The notes beneath the pieces were generated by a model that ran no database searches, had not been told where the DNA came from, and worked only from the letters and a program-made list of their open reading frames with translations. A stretch of DNA of 64,000 bases from Deltaproteobacteria bacterium (lineage in GTDB: Bacteria; Desulfobacterota; DSM-4660; Desulfatiglandales; Desulfatiglandaceae), in NCBI GenBank assembly GCA_019307815.1, contig JAFDIV010000019.1, positions 1 through 64,000 of the forward strand, written 5' to 3'. Of the stretch, positions 53,685 through 62,415 are shown piece after piece; the stretch's first letter is position 1, and each line of letters starts with the position of its first letter. Made by a program: the position numbers and the translations under genes.

Positions 53685-54647
53685 GTGACAGGGCAGAAAG
53701 AGATGAAGAGTCCTAAAAAGGATTTATTCGATCGTGTAGTGGACGCCTATCCCTCTTTATCATCGAAAAAAAGGAGGATAGCTGACCTTATATTGAAAGA
53801 TTTCAAGAAGCTCTTCTTGATGACCGCCAAAGAAATTGCCGATGAGTGCGGGGTAAGCGAGCCAACGGTAATAAGATTCACTCAAGATCTTGGGTTTACG
53901 GGATACTCGGATTTCGTTCAGCACATGAAGAGTGTCTTACGGACAGAGCTTACAAGTGTGGAGCGGCTCACCAAGACAAAACATAAATTAAAAGACGAAA
54001 GCACTCTCAAAAGGTATTGCGAAAATGCAATGTATAACCTAGAAAACATTGTTACATCAATTTCAGACTTTGAGTTGAAACGGGTCGCAAGGAGGATCTA
54101 TAAGGCGGACCAGGTATTTGTTGTTGGATATCGAGCCTCAGCAACTCTTGCATACTACTTTGGGTATCTCCTCAAAAAAATCAAAGAGAATGTATTCGTT
54201 GATACGACCATATCGTGGGAAATCATTGATTTAATAACTAAATGCAACCGTCCTTCTCTGATGTGTGTATTTGCATTCCCGAGGTATCCAAGGAGAACGA
54301 TCGAGATAGTAAGATTTGCAAAGCAATACGGCATCGACATTCTGGGAATAAGTGATAACCCAAGGTCACCCATTATCACGCTATCGGATGAGTATGTCAT
54401 AATTGATGTGGAAGGTGTGTCTTTCATTGATCCCTTCTCTCACATCATAACCTTTATTAGCGCATTAGTGCATGAAATAACCTTTATTGATAGTGAGAGA
54501 GCCAAACAGTTGCTGGCCAAATTTGATGAAGGCGTTAAAGCTGCAAGAGAGTTTTACACTGAAGATGGGATTAACGAGGAGTTGGAATACAAGCTTGACA
54601 GTGAGCATCTCACCTCATTGTGGCCACAGAAAAAGGTGAAGCCATAA
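53685..54647 (+). CDS. MurR/RpiR family transcriptional regulator
   Basis: A 320-residue regulator with an N-terminal helix-turn-helix (LMTAKEIADECGVSEPTVIRFTQDLGF, given in two blocks by its family) and a C-terminal SIS sugar-isomerase domain (VFVVGYRASATLAYYFGYLL, CVFAFPRYPRRTIEIVRFA). SIS domains usually sense phosphorylated sugars, but RpiR proteins also control amine and amino-acid operons. A GTG start directly follows the BMC-T stop. Being inside the operon it probably governs the operon promoter; its ligand is unknown. Confidence 0.92.
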   Translation: MTGQKEMKSPKKDLFDRVVDAYPSLSSKKRRIADLILKDFKKLFLMTAKEIADECGVSEPTVIRFTQDLGFTGYSDFVQHMKSVLRTELTSVERLTKTKHKLKDESTLKRYCENAMYNLENIVTSISDFELKRVARRIYKADQVFVVGYRASATLAYYFGYLLKKIKENVFVDTTISWEIIDLITKCNRPSLMCVFAFPRYPRRTIEIVRFAKQYGIDILGISDNPRSPIITLSDEYVIIDVEGVSFIDPFSHIITFISALVHEITFIDSERAKQLLAKFDEGVKAAREFYTEDGINEELEYKLDSEHLTSLWPQKKVKP

Positions 54648-54712
54648 AGAAAGCTGGTACTATTGTTTGGGATAAGATGGCGGAGATTGAAGAACTAACC
54701 AATATGCGATGA

Positions 54713-55078
<366 letters not shown>

Positions 55079-55091
55079 CAAAAGGTGTCTG

Positions 55092-56555
55092 ATGGAGAGG
55101 ACAATGGTTGATGAAAGAATTATCAGTCGGGTGGTGGAGGAGGTCATCCGGAAACTGAGTCAGGAGAATGCAGAGGTGGAGCAAGCTGAGAAGGACTCTT
55201 CACAACCCCAAGTTAGAGATGGTGTGTTCAAAGAAATGGAGGAGGCTATTAAGGCAGCTGAGATCGCTCAGAAAAGCTTGGTTGCACTCCCGCTAGCTGT
55301 TCGGGAAAAAATTATCAAGGCTATAAGGAATACGGGTTTATCTAATGCCGAAGAATATGCTCGAATGGAGTGGGAAGAGACAGGTCTAGGCAAGGTTGAG
55401 GACAATGTGAAAAAAATAACCGCATCTTGCAATGTTCTTGGTATGGAGGATTTGAATCCCGAAGTTTATATGGGCGACAAGGGAATTTCTGTAATTGAGA
55501 GAATACCCTATGGTGTGATTGCTTCAGTCAATCCGGTCACGAATGGAGCGCCGACCATTATCTTCAATTCAATAATGATGCTCGCAGGTGGCAATACCGT
55601 GGTAAATAATCCCCACCCCAAAACAAAAGCCGTGTCTGCAAGGGTTGTAAGGGATCTGAATAAGGCCATTTTAGAGGCTGGGGGCCCGCCTAACACGATA
55701 TGCGCCATCGAAGAGCCCTCAGTCCCTTCGGCCCAATATCTGATGACGCATCCTAGTATAAAGTTAATTGCAGTGACGGGCGGTCACGGCGTTGTGGACT
55801 TTGCAGCCAAGACAGGTAAGAAAGTGATTGCAGGAGGACCTGGCAATCCCCCGGTGGTTGTTGATGAAACCGCAGACCTGGATTTGGCTGCCAGATGCAT
55901 CATTGAAGGGGCTTCCTTTTCTAATTGCACACCTTGTGCCAGTGAAAAAGAGATCTTTGTAGTGGATTCGGTAGCAGACAAGCTAAAGGATTTGCTGAAA
56001 AGATATGGAGCTTATGAAATCGACGCCTCCCAAGGAGAGGCTTTGGTAAAGAATATCTTCAAGGAATTGGGGGAACCAGGGAAGCCGGGTGTCATAAACA
56101 TGGATTTTATCGGTAGGTCTCCTTCTTTTATCCTTGCCTCGATTGGACTGGAGGTCAGTGAAGATATCAAGATTGTGATTTTGGAAACCAATTATGATCA
56201 TCCTCTTGTTTGGACAGAGCAAATAATGCCTGTCTTGCCATTGGTGAGATGCAAGGACGCTGATGAGGCAATACGCAGGGCTGTGAAGGCAGAGCAAGGA
56301 TTGGGTCATACCATGATAATGCACTCTAATGATCTCACGAACTTGAGCAAAATGGCGAGCATGGCCGAAGCCTGTGCTTTTGTAAAGAATGGGTCTTCAT
56401 TGGCAAGTGTGGGTGTGGAGGGCGCGGGATTCATTTCGTTTCACATTGCAACCGATGGCGATGGCCATACCAGGCCAAGGATATTCACAAGGGCTAGAAG
56501 ATGTACGTTATCAAACGACTTTCGCATGAGATTTGGAGCCGGTAATTTGTCTTAA
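55092..56555 (+). CDS. CoA-acylating aldehyde dehydrogenase (PduP/EutE type)
   Basis: A 487-residue aldehyde dehydrogenase of the BMC core type, converting aldehyde, CoA and NAD+ to acyl-CoA. An N-terminal amphipathic encapsulation peptide (VDERIISRVVEEVIRKLSQE) is joined by a linker of about 25 residues. The body shows ERIPYGVIASVNPVTNGAPT, TGGHGVVDFAAKTGKKVIAG and the catalytic Cys282 in CTPCASEKEIF (numbered from 55092). This places an aldehyde step inside the shell. ATG 55104, behind GGAGAGG, may be the real start. The absence of PduL, AckA and an alcohol dehydrogenase beside it is unusual. Confidence 0.95.
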   Translation: MERTMVDERIISRVVEEVIRKLSQENAEVEQAEKDSSQPQVRDGVFKEMEEAIKAAEIAQKSLVALPLAVREKIIKAIRNTGLSNAEEYARMEWEETGLGKVEDNVKKITASCNVLGMEDLNPEVYMGDKGISVIERIPYGVIASVNPVTNGAPTIIFNSIMMLAGGNTVVNNPHPKTKAVSARVVRDLNKAILEAGGPPNTICAIEEPSVPSAQYLMTHPSIKLIAVTGGHGVVDFAAKTGKKVIAGGPGNPPVVVDETADLDLAARCIIEGASFSNCTPCASEKEIFVVDSVADKLKDLLKRYGAYEIDASQGEALVKNIFKELGEPGKPGVINMDFIGRSPSFILASIGLEVSEDIKIVILETNYDHPLVWTEQIMPVLPLVRCKDADEAIRRAVKAEQGLGHTMIMHSNDLTNLSKMASMAEACAFVKNGSSLASVGVEGAGFISFHIATDGDGHTRPRIFTRARRCTLSNDFRMRFGAGNLS

Positions 56556-56666
56556 CCAATGCATGGTAGAGCCTTGAGCCCGGGTATGTTCCCAAATGAG
56601 TTCAATTGTCCAACCTGAAGTGGTCTCGGCCCAGGAAAAAGTTTTGACCTCTAAAGGAATAAGAAC

Positions 56667-57083
56667 ATGGATTTGCTAAAGAGAGAGAACTTTTCTTCAG
56701 GCGCTCCATTTGAAGAGAAGGTTGGATATAGTCGTGCGGTTAGAGTGGGAAACATGGTTTACATCGGCGGGACCACCTCTACCAACTCGGAGGGCGTGGT
56801 AGAGGGCGCTGGCGATGCCTATCTTCAAACCAAGATCATTCTCCAAAAAATAGAGGACGCTCTAGCGCGCGCAGGAGCGAAGGTTTCCGAAGTGATAAGA
56901 GTTCGTTTCTATGTCACTGATATAAGCAAAGGACAGGAGTATCTACGTGCCTATTCTGAATGGTACAAAGGGGTCAAGCCGGTGATCACCATGGCAGAAG
57001 TAAAGGCATTAGCAAGACCCGAGCACTTAGTAGAAATAGAGGTGGAAGCGGTAGTTGGTTCTTATCTGATTAAGAGTAAGTGA
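56667..57083 (+). CDS. RidA/YjgF-fold protein lacking the catalytic arginine
   Basis: A 138-residue YjgF/YER057c/UK114-fold protein. VGNMVYIGGTTS, ALARAGAKVSEVIRVRFYVTD and LVEIEVEAVV mark the family. In E. coli RidA the deaminase arginine is in PARSCVEV; here the equivalent is KPVITMAEV, so isoleucine replaces Arg105. It is therefore not a canonical imine deaminase and belongs to the Rid4-7-like group. In this operon it might bind an imine or carbinolamine on the amine-to-aldehyde path. It follows the aldehyde dehydrogenase after 111 bases. Confidence 0.85.
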   Translation: MDLLKRENFSSGAPFEEKVGYSRAVRVGNMVYIGGTTSTNSEGVVEGAGDAYLQTKIILQKIEDALARAGAKVSEVIRVRFYVTDISKGQEYLRAYSEWYKGVKPVITMAEVKALARPEHLVEIEVEAVVGSYLIKSK

Positions 57084-57217
57084 AATCCTCATCCGGTACC
57101 GGATTGAAAGAGTATGGACGCGGATAACATTATCAATCTTTAAGAAAGAAATAGCGCAAGCCAACCTGGCCAAGGTCGTAGTAAAAGAGGCGGGACCGAA
57201 AGTGATGTTAAAATCCA

Positions 57218-57805
57218 TTGTTTGATTTGTTCCGATTAAAAGCGAGGACTAGGGTGAGAAGAAGATTCGTGTTTTTAAAAGAGGTCAAAGAGCTTGTAGC
57301 AAAGGGAGTCGATAAAATAGAACTTCCCAAAGGTGCGAGGATTTCTGATGAAGCGGCCGATTTGATCAAGGAAAAGGGCATTAAGGTAATTTTTGGCACT
57401 GATGATATTGCTGATAATTTGCAAAGAAATTCGGAATTTGGACGCAGTAAGGTGTTGACAGAAAAACTAAATACCAATGGTGGCCAACGGCTGGTTGCCG
57501 TCGCGTCGGATGGTAAAAGTGAGACAGATTTTGTCAGCCGTGTAGCCGCTAGAAGCCCATATTTTTTGCTTTTTAACGAAGAAGCTGAATTAGTCGAAAT
57601 TGTGGAAAATCCTTACCGTAACATTGGTGGTGGCGCTGGCCCATTAGTAGCTGAGTTTCTGGCGGCGAAGGGAGTCACCACAATTGTGGCAGGAAATTTT
57701 GGCATGAACATCAAGCGGAGCTTGGAGCAGATGGGTCTTGAGCATTTTGAGTTTCAAGGGGAGGCTAGAAAGGCTGCTCAGAGGGCATTGGGTCAAACCT
57801 TTTGA
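57218..57805 (+). CDS. NifX/FeMo-cofactor-domain protein with EutQ-like N-terminal module
   Basis: A 195-residue fusion. The N-terminal module (residues 16-60; RRFVFLKEVKELVAKGVDK, ELPKGARISDEAADLIKEK) is the one shared with the proteins at 49396 and 51232. The C-terminal domain (from about 88) has RLVAVASDGKSETDFVSRV and GGGAGPLVAEFLAAKGVTTI, the dinitrogenase iron-molybdenum cofactor (NifX/NafY) fold, which elsewhere carries metal clusters. No nitrogenase genes are near. A metal-cluster carrier for the Fe-S cargo is a guess. The start is uncertain (TTG at 57218, or a later codon). Confidence 0.75.
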   Translation: MFDLFRLKARTRVRRRFVFLKEVKELVAKGVDKIELPKGARISDEAADLIKEKGIKVIFGTDDIADNLQRNSEFGRSKVLTEKLNTNGGQRLVAVASDGKSETDFVSRVAARSPYFLLFNEEAELVEIVENPYRNIGGGAGPLVAEFLAAKGVTTIVAGNFGMNIKRSLEQMGLEHFEFQGEARKAAQRALGQTF

Positions 57806-57969
57806 GGATACGTTTGGCATGCGGAGTAGGTCAAGAGCTCCCCTCTCCCATTTCGCGAAACCTTAGGGGAGATTTCTTGCGCAAAATTAGTAAGAAGGGG
57901 GGTGAATAAAGAAAATAAGATAGGAAAGGAATCTTTTGTTAATTTATTTTATTAGGGAGGAGAACAGAG

Positions 57970-59028
57970 ATGAAAAAAACCAACGGACTGCTCATTGGGG
58001 CTATTATTTTAGTCGGTATATTTTTTACCTTTGTGGCCTTTGGAAGTGTTAGCGCCATCGCCGGCCAAAAGATCTACCGAATGAAGATCCAATCCGCGTA
58101 TCCTCGAGGCGATATCTCCATGGAACTGCTGAAGTACTTCGCTGACCGGGCAAAGGAAAGAAGTAATGGCAGGATCTTGATATCGGTTTTTGCAGATCCT
58201 GAACTAGTCCCTGCCGAACAACTCTTTGAGGCAACCCAAAAAGGCACGCTTGACATGTTACACGCTGTTGCAGCCATGTGGGGAGGGATAGTGCCTGTTG
58301 GAGAAGTCGAATTTGGGCTGCCTTATGCGTACAACATACCGGGTGACAAAGATATTGTTGAGACAGGAAGGATTGTGCGGGATTTCTTTTATAATAGTGG
58401 ACTCGTGAAGCTGCTTCGAGAGGAATATGGAAAACACGGCCTCTTTTGGCTGGACATGCATTCCTATGGAAAGATAATAACTCTCTCAAGAACCTGTATA
58501 ACATCTTGCTCTCAATTAAAGGGAAAAAAGTTTAGAGTAGAGGGATCCTGGGCTGATTATTACAATGCTTTAGGTGCTCGAGGAACTTATATACCAGGGA
58601 CTGACGCATACATGGGGCTCAAACTGGGCACTATTGACGCGTCCCAGTGGGACATAAGCGCTATAACGGGACTGAAATGGTACGAAGTGGCACCATATTG
58701 GCTTATTGGAGGGCAAAACGACGTTGTGCCAGGACACATACTGGTCAATATGAAATCATGGAATGCATTGCCATCCGATCTTAAACAGGCACTGCTAGGG
58801 GCAGCAGAAGACTACTATCACAAGCTTCTGGATAGCTATATGGTTGAGTACAAGAAAGCCGACGATTTGGTCAAGGCCGGGAAAATAACAAAATGTGCCT
58901 TAGATGAAGCATGTGACAAAAAATGTGAGGAAGTTGCTAACAAACTTTGGGACAAGATTGCGAAGAGAGATCCCGCAGCGGCAAAGGCTATCGAAATGAT
59001 AAGGAAATGGAGAAAAACTCTAAAATAG
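57970..59028 (+). CDS. TRAP transporter substrate-binding protein (DctP family)
   Basis: A 352-residue periplasmic binding protein. A long Sec signal peptide (residues 1-33, ending VSAIAG) precedes the DctP fold: YPRGDISMELLKYFADRAKE, LKGKKFRVEGSWADYYNALG with the arginine that usually grips a carboxylate or sulfonate, and LKLGTIDASQWD. The bound solute is probably an organic acid or zwitterion; for this operon an amine bearing an acidic group would fit. AGGGAGGAG precedes the ATG. It leads the DctPQM set. Confidence 0.93.
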   Translation: MKKTNGLLIGAIILVGIFFTFVAFGSVSAIAGQKIYRMKIQSAYPRGDISMELLKYFADRAKERSNGRILISVFADPELVPAEQLFEATQKGTLDMLHAVAAMWGGIVPVGEVEFGLPYAYNIPGDKDIVETGRIVRDFFYNSGLVKLLREEYGKHGLFWLDMHSYGKIITLSRTCITSCSQLKGKKFRVEGSWADYYNALGARGTYIPGTDAYMGLKLGTIDASQWDISAITGLKWYEVAPYWLIGGQNDVVPGHILVNMKSWNALPSDLKQALLGAAEDYYHKLLDSYMVEYKKADDLVKAGKITKCALDEACDKKCEEVANKLWDKIAKRDPAAAKAIEMIRKWRKTLK

Positions 59029-59064
59029 GAAAAGAAACGGCTTTTCAGTTCAGGGGGTGACACG

Positions 59065-59550
59065 GTGAGGTATTTAAATCGGATTATGGACATTATCGAC
59101 ATCGTCAGCCATAGATTGGGAAAAGCTCTTTGCCTCACCGTGTTCCTTATGATGCTTATCACCACGCTCGATGTTATTGCCAGGTATGTTTTTAACAATC
59201 CATTACTGTGGGGATGGTTGTTGAACAGGCAGCTTTTCGGCTTGTTTATCATGTTTGCGGGCGTATATACCATGGCAACAGGCGGCCACATAAGAATAGA
59301 AATATTTTATGACCATTTCCCCAAGAAAATCAAAATGATTGCTCGCCTTATTACCATCGCAAGTTTCGTAACATTCATGGGAGTATTAATAACACAGGGT
59401 TTTTGGATGGGGCTCAACTCATTGAAAATGAAAGAGCTTGCAGCAGGAGCCTTTCGCTTACCATTATATCCTCTCAAACTCCTCATTCCGATCGTGGCAA
59501 TACTATTCCTGCTTGAGGGGATCGTATATTTCATAAGATCTGATGACTAG
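59065..59550 (+). CDS. TRAP transporter small permease (DctQ family)
   Basis: A 161-residue membrane protein with four hydrophobic segments, the size and layout of DctQ. Family marks are TTLDVIARYVFNNPLLWGWL and MFAGVYTMATGGHIRIEIFY. It pairs with the DctM permease to form the sodium-driven transporter. GTG start behind AGGGGGTG. Confidence 0.9.
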   Translation: MRYLNRIMDIIDIVSHRLGKALCLTVFLMMLITTLDVIARYVFNNPLLWGWLLNRQLFGLFIMFAGVYTMATGGHIRIEIFYDHFPKKIKMIARLITIASFVTFMGVLITQGFWMGLNSLKMKELAAGAFRLPLYPLKLLIPIVAILFLLEGIVYFIRSDD

Positions 59551-59621
59551 ATTTGTCAATCTCGCCCATATGGTACTTCTGTTTCCTTTCGAGCCTTTAA
59601 TTTTTGGTAGGTAGCTTGCTA

Positions 59622-60923
59622 ATGTCTACAGAACTCATCACACTTCTTCTTTTTGGCGGTCTACTAATTCTCCTAGCGCTCGGAGTGCCCGTGGTTTTTG
59701 CACTGGGAGGGATAAGCGTTTTCATAACTTATCTAATAGGTGGGAGCAATGATCTGTACATTGTTGCGACCACAACATACAGGCAAATCACCGACGGGGG
59801 GCTGATCACGATCCCTTTGTTTCTCCTTATGGGCAACTTTCTTCTTCATTCGGGAATCTCAGATCGCTTGTTCAAAGCGTTGAATTATTGGCTTTCCGGC
59901 GTGAGAGGAGGGCTGGCAGTTGTAACAATTGGCGTATGCGTGGCGCTAGCTATGTGCGGGGGCTTTGGTCCAGGTATCTTGACCATGGGACTTATTGCCG
60001 TACCCGCCATGCTCAAATACTCCTACAATAAGTCCTTAGCATTGGGGACTGTAATGGCGGGCGGGGTCCTCGGCACCATAATCCCTCCAAGTATTCTGAT
60101 GATAGTATTTGGTTATATTGCGCGAGTATCTATTGGTAGGCTTTTTTTTGGTGGCGCAATACCAGGGTTAATAAGCGCATTTCTTTACATATCCTACGTG
60201 TTGACAAGATGTTTTTTCCAGCCTCAACTCGCTCCGAAAGCCTCACAAGAGGTCACATGGAAGATTAGATGGGCTTCGCTGAAAGAGATAGTTTTCCCTA
60301 CCCTTCTAGTGGTGCTGGTCTTGGGATCAATCTTTCTGGGGATAGCAACTCCTACTGAAGCTGCGGGCGTAGGTGCGATGGGCGCGTGTCTAATGTGCGT
60401 AATATACGGGAGGTTCACCTGGAAGGTAATAATCGATTCTTGTATTGAAACCATGAAAGTCAGCGGGATGGCGCTGTGGATATTGGTGTCAGCTACGCTT
60501 TTTGGTGTAGTGTACACCAGTGCCGGAGCCCAAGATATGGTCATGAGCATCGTTCAAAGTGTAACGGTTAGTCCCTGGATCATACTCGGGACGATGCAGA
60601 TCATGCTTCTCATCTTTGGCATGTTTATGGATGACTACGCCGTCGTTACTATTTGCGCGCCTATATTTGTACCCATAGCAAAGCTGCTAGGGTTTGACCC
60701 GATTTGGTTCTCCATAGTTTTTATACTGAACATGCAGGTAGCCTACCTCACACCACCCTTTGGCTGGGCCTTGATCCTCATGAGGGGTGTTGCACCACCG
60801 GAAATCAGTACCAGAGATATCTGGAGGGCAGTACCTCCTTTCGTAATGATGCAACTTCTGGTATTAGTGCTTACAATGATATTTCCAGCTCTTGCACTAT
60901 GGCTCCCAAACAAGATGTTTTGA
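59622..60923 (+). CDS. TRAP transporter large permease (DctM family)
   Basis: A 433-residue protein with about 12 hydrophobic segments, the ion-coupled permease of the TRAP system. Conserved stretches include LITIPLFLLMGNFLLHSGI, GGVLGTIIPPSILMIVFGY and GIATPTEAAGVGAMGA. The start was set at ATG 59622, as the upstream part of the frame lacks a ribosome binding site. It completes a DctPQM set serving the BMC pathway. Confidence 0.93.
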   Translation: MSTELITLLLFGGLLILLALGVPVVFALGGISVFITYLIGGSNDLYIVATTTYRQITDGGLITIPLFLLMGNFLLHSGISDRLFKALNYWLSGVRGGLAVVTIGVCVALAMCGGFGPGILTMGLIAVPAMLKYSYNKSLALGTVMAGGVLGTIIPPSILMIVFGYIARVSIGRLFFGGAIPGLISAFLYISYVLTRCFFQPQLAPKASQEVTWKIRWASLKEIVFPTLLVVLVLGSIFLGIATPTEAAGVGAMGACLMCVIYGRFTWKVIIDSCIETMKVSGMALWILVSATLFGVVYTSAGAQDMVMSIVQSVTVSPWIILGTMQIMLLIFGMFMDDYAVVTICAPIFVPIAKLLGFDPIWFSIVFILNMQVAYLTPPFGWALILMRGVAPPEISTRDIWRAVPPFVMMQLLVLVLTMIFPALALWLPNKMF

Positions 60924-61023
60924 TAGAATATACTCGTCAGAATTTATATGGGCTTTTGTTGTCTTCTGTGATAAATGCATTTCATGCAGACGCTGGGATG
61001 AATGTACGAGGTGAGATTACGTC

Positions 61024-61497
61024 ATGGCAGAGTATAATTTGCTAAGGGGCAAAAAAATCCTAATCGTGGACGATGAGCCCGACGTGCTGGATACTCTAGA
61101 ACAGTTGCTCGCAATGTGCGAGGTGAAACGGGCCACCAATTTCGAGGAAGCTAGATCACTCTTGGAAAAACATATCTTTGATATTGCTATTCTCGATATT
61201 ATGGGTGTAAACGGCTATGGGCTTTTGGATATTGCGAATGAAAAAGGGATAATAGCGGTGATGCTGACTGCACACGCCCTTACGCCAGAAAATGTGGCTA
61301 GATCAAAAACTCAAGGGGCATGGTCTTTTATTCCAAAAGAAAAAATTGCGGAAATTGCTTCTTTTTTGGAGGACGTGCTAGAGGCCAAAGAAAAAGGCCG
61401 AAACCCCTGGTCCCGCTGGCTGGACAGGCTAGCCGACTATTTCGATAAGAAGTTTGGTCCTGATTGGCAAAAAAAACATGGGATTACTGTGAGATAG
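61024..61497 (+). CDS. Stand-alone response-regulator receiver protein
   Basis: A 157-residue CheY-like receiver domain. The acidic pocket is in KILIVDDEPDVLD, the phospho-acceptor aspartate in FDIAILDIMGVNGYGLL, and the lysine in FIPKEKIAEIAS, with a T/S switch in AVMLTAHALT. There is no DNA-binding domain; a C-terminal helical tail (110-157) follows. No histidine kinase is adjacent, so its partner is elsewhere. Its link to the BMC genes is by position only. Confidence 0.88.
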   Translation: MAEYNLLRGKKILIVDDEPDVLDTLEQLLAMCEVKRATNFEEARSLLEKHIFDIAILDIMGVNGYGLLDIANEKGIIAVMLTAHALTPENVARSKTQGAWSFIPKEKIAEIASFLEDVLEAKEKGRNPWSRWLDRLADYFDKKFGPDWQKKHGITVR

Positions 61498-61556
61498 AAA
61501 ATGCCAGGACAACTTCCCTCTTAGGGCAAATATTGCGGTCATTGGAAAAGTCTCGA

Positions 61557-61985
61557 ATGATAGAGGAATCAGATCAATTTAGCGAAGCCCGGGGGTTGGT
61601 TAGCTCAGATCCCATGTCCAGATTCCTGGGCTTTGAACTTGTTGAGCTAGAAAAGGCACTTGCTGTAACTCGATACCGGCCTGATGAAAATCATGTAACT
61701 GCCCTGGGGCGTGTTCAGGGGGGAGCACTTTTTGCGCAAGCTGATCATGCGATAGCGCTGGCGGCAAGTACTTTGGGAGGTACTGTCGTAACTGTTGAAG
61801 TGAAAATCAATTTTCTTGCCCCCGCAGGTCCTGGAGAAATTCTAATCGCAGAGGCAAAACCGATTGATATCAAGCGAAAATTAAGTCTTTGGCAGGTAGA
61901 AATTCGCAAAGATTCAGGAGAGTTGGTCGCGATAGCGCAGGGGTTGGCCTATCACGCACAGGGAAAATCATATGGAAGTTCCTGA
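61557..61985 (+). CDS. PaaI-type hotdog thioesterase
   Basis: A 142-residue hotdog-fold protein. LGRVQGGALFAQADHAIALAASTLGG is the PaaI helix with the active-site acidic residue, and VEVKINFLAPAGPGEILIAEA is the following strand pair. It would hydrolyse an acyl-CoA, releasing acid and CoA. As the last gene of the operon it could return CoA from the aldehyde dehydrogenase product, replacing the missing PduL route, an inference. I prefer ATG 61557; the frame extends to a TTG at 61464 overlapping the receiver gene. Confidence 0.8.
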   Translation: MIEESDQFSEARGLVSSDPMSRFLGFELVELEKALAVTRYRPDENHVTALGRVQGGALFAQADHAIALAASTLGGTVVTVEVKINFLAPAGPGEILIAEAKPIDIKRKLSLWQVEIRKDSGELVAIAQGLAYHAQGKSYGSS

Positions 61986-62090
61986 TTCTTGGATGGGACT
62001 TTGGCATGAGGCCATATTATTTGCCTGCGAACCCGTACAGATATCGTTCTTTGAGGAGATGACATCCAAAATCCCGGAGTCTCAATTGCC

Positions 62091-62118
62091 TTGACTTGAT
62101 TAGGGATGGTGGTATCAT
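62091..62118 (+). promoter_or_regulatory. Promoter of the candidate small RNA
   Basis: TTGACT (62091-62096) and TATCAT (62113-62118) are spaced by 16 bases, each one mismatch from the sigma-70 consensus. The expected start, about 7 bases after the -10 box, falls at 62125, the first base of the RNA closing stem. Confidence 0.65.
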
Positions 62119-62124
62119 TGTAAC

Positions 62125-62250
62125 TGCAGGTGGGTTCTGGCCTTTCCACCGAATCCTCTGTGGCTTGAGAGTCCTAACCACCTCCCTTGTCTTCAGAGGC
62201 CGGGGCCTCCCAAGGGCCTCCTGGACACAGAATCCGCCTGCACTTTTTTC
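62125..62250 (+). ncRNA. Candidate structured small RNA
   Basis: Positions 62125-62139 and 62228-62242 pair as a continuous 15-base-pair stem with 13 Watson-Crick and 2 G-U pairs. Inside, GCCTTT (62140-62145) can pair with AAGGGC (62212-62217), and CCTCTG (62155-62160) with CAGAGG (62194-62199), giving a long rod with internal bulges. Six T (62244-62249) follow the closing stem, acting as a terminator tail. A good promoter points exactly at the 5' end. The form recalls 6S RNA, but the length of about 125 is short for it and no conserved motif proves it. It could also be another trans-acting or structural RNA. Confidence 0.55.
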
Positions 62251-62415
62251 ACGTCATCTGAAAACAAAGCCTTTCCTGAAAAGCCCACAACCTCGTTAAG
62301 TTTCTTGACCCCTTATCTTCTTTTTTCTATAATCGCGCCGCAGTCGCGCTGAAAACACTGCTCAGTTATGATACTGATCACCCAATCCTGATACAGACAA
62401 ATAAGGAGGTAGGAA

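Larger units (their letters stand above)
61986..62415. other. Intergenic region with a candidate small RNA gene
   Basis: This 430-base stretch between the thioesterase and the two-helix membrane peptide has no supported protein gene. It contains the promoter (62091-62118) and structured RNA candidate (62125-62250) listed separately. The last 150 bases hold only the AAGGAGG site of the next gene. Confidence 0.55.

Noticed and set aside
57218-57805. Evidence for nitrogen fixation from the NifX-fold protein
   Set aside because: No nif structural or assembly genes are in the window, and the domain is fused to a BMC-type module; the fold is used in many non-nitrogenase proteins.
62125-62250. Firm assignment as 6S RNA
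   Set aside because: The rod shape, promoter and terminator fit, but the length is short and no diagnostic central-bubble sequence was recognised.
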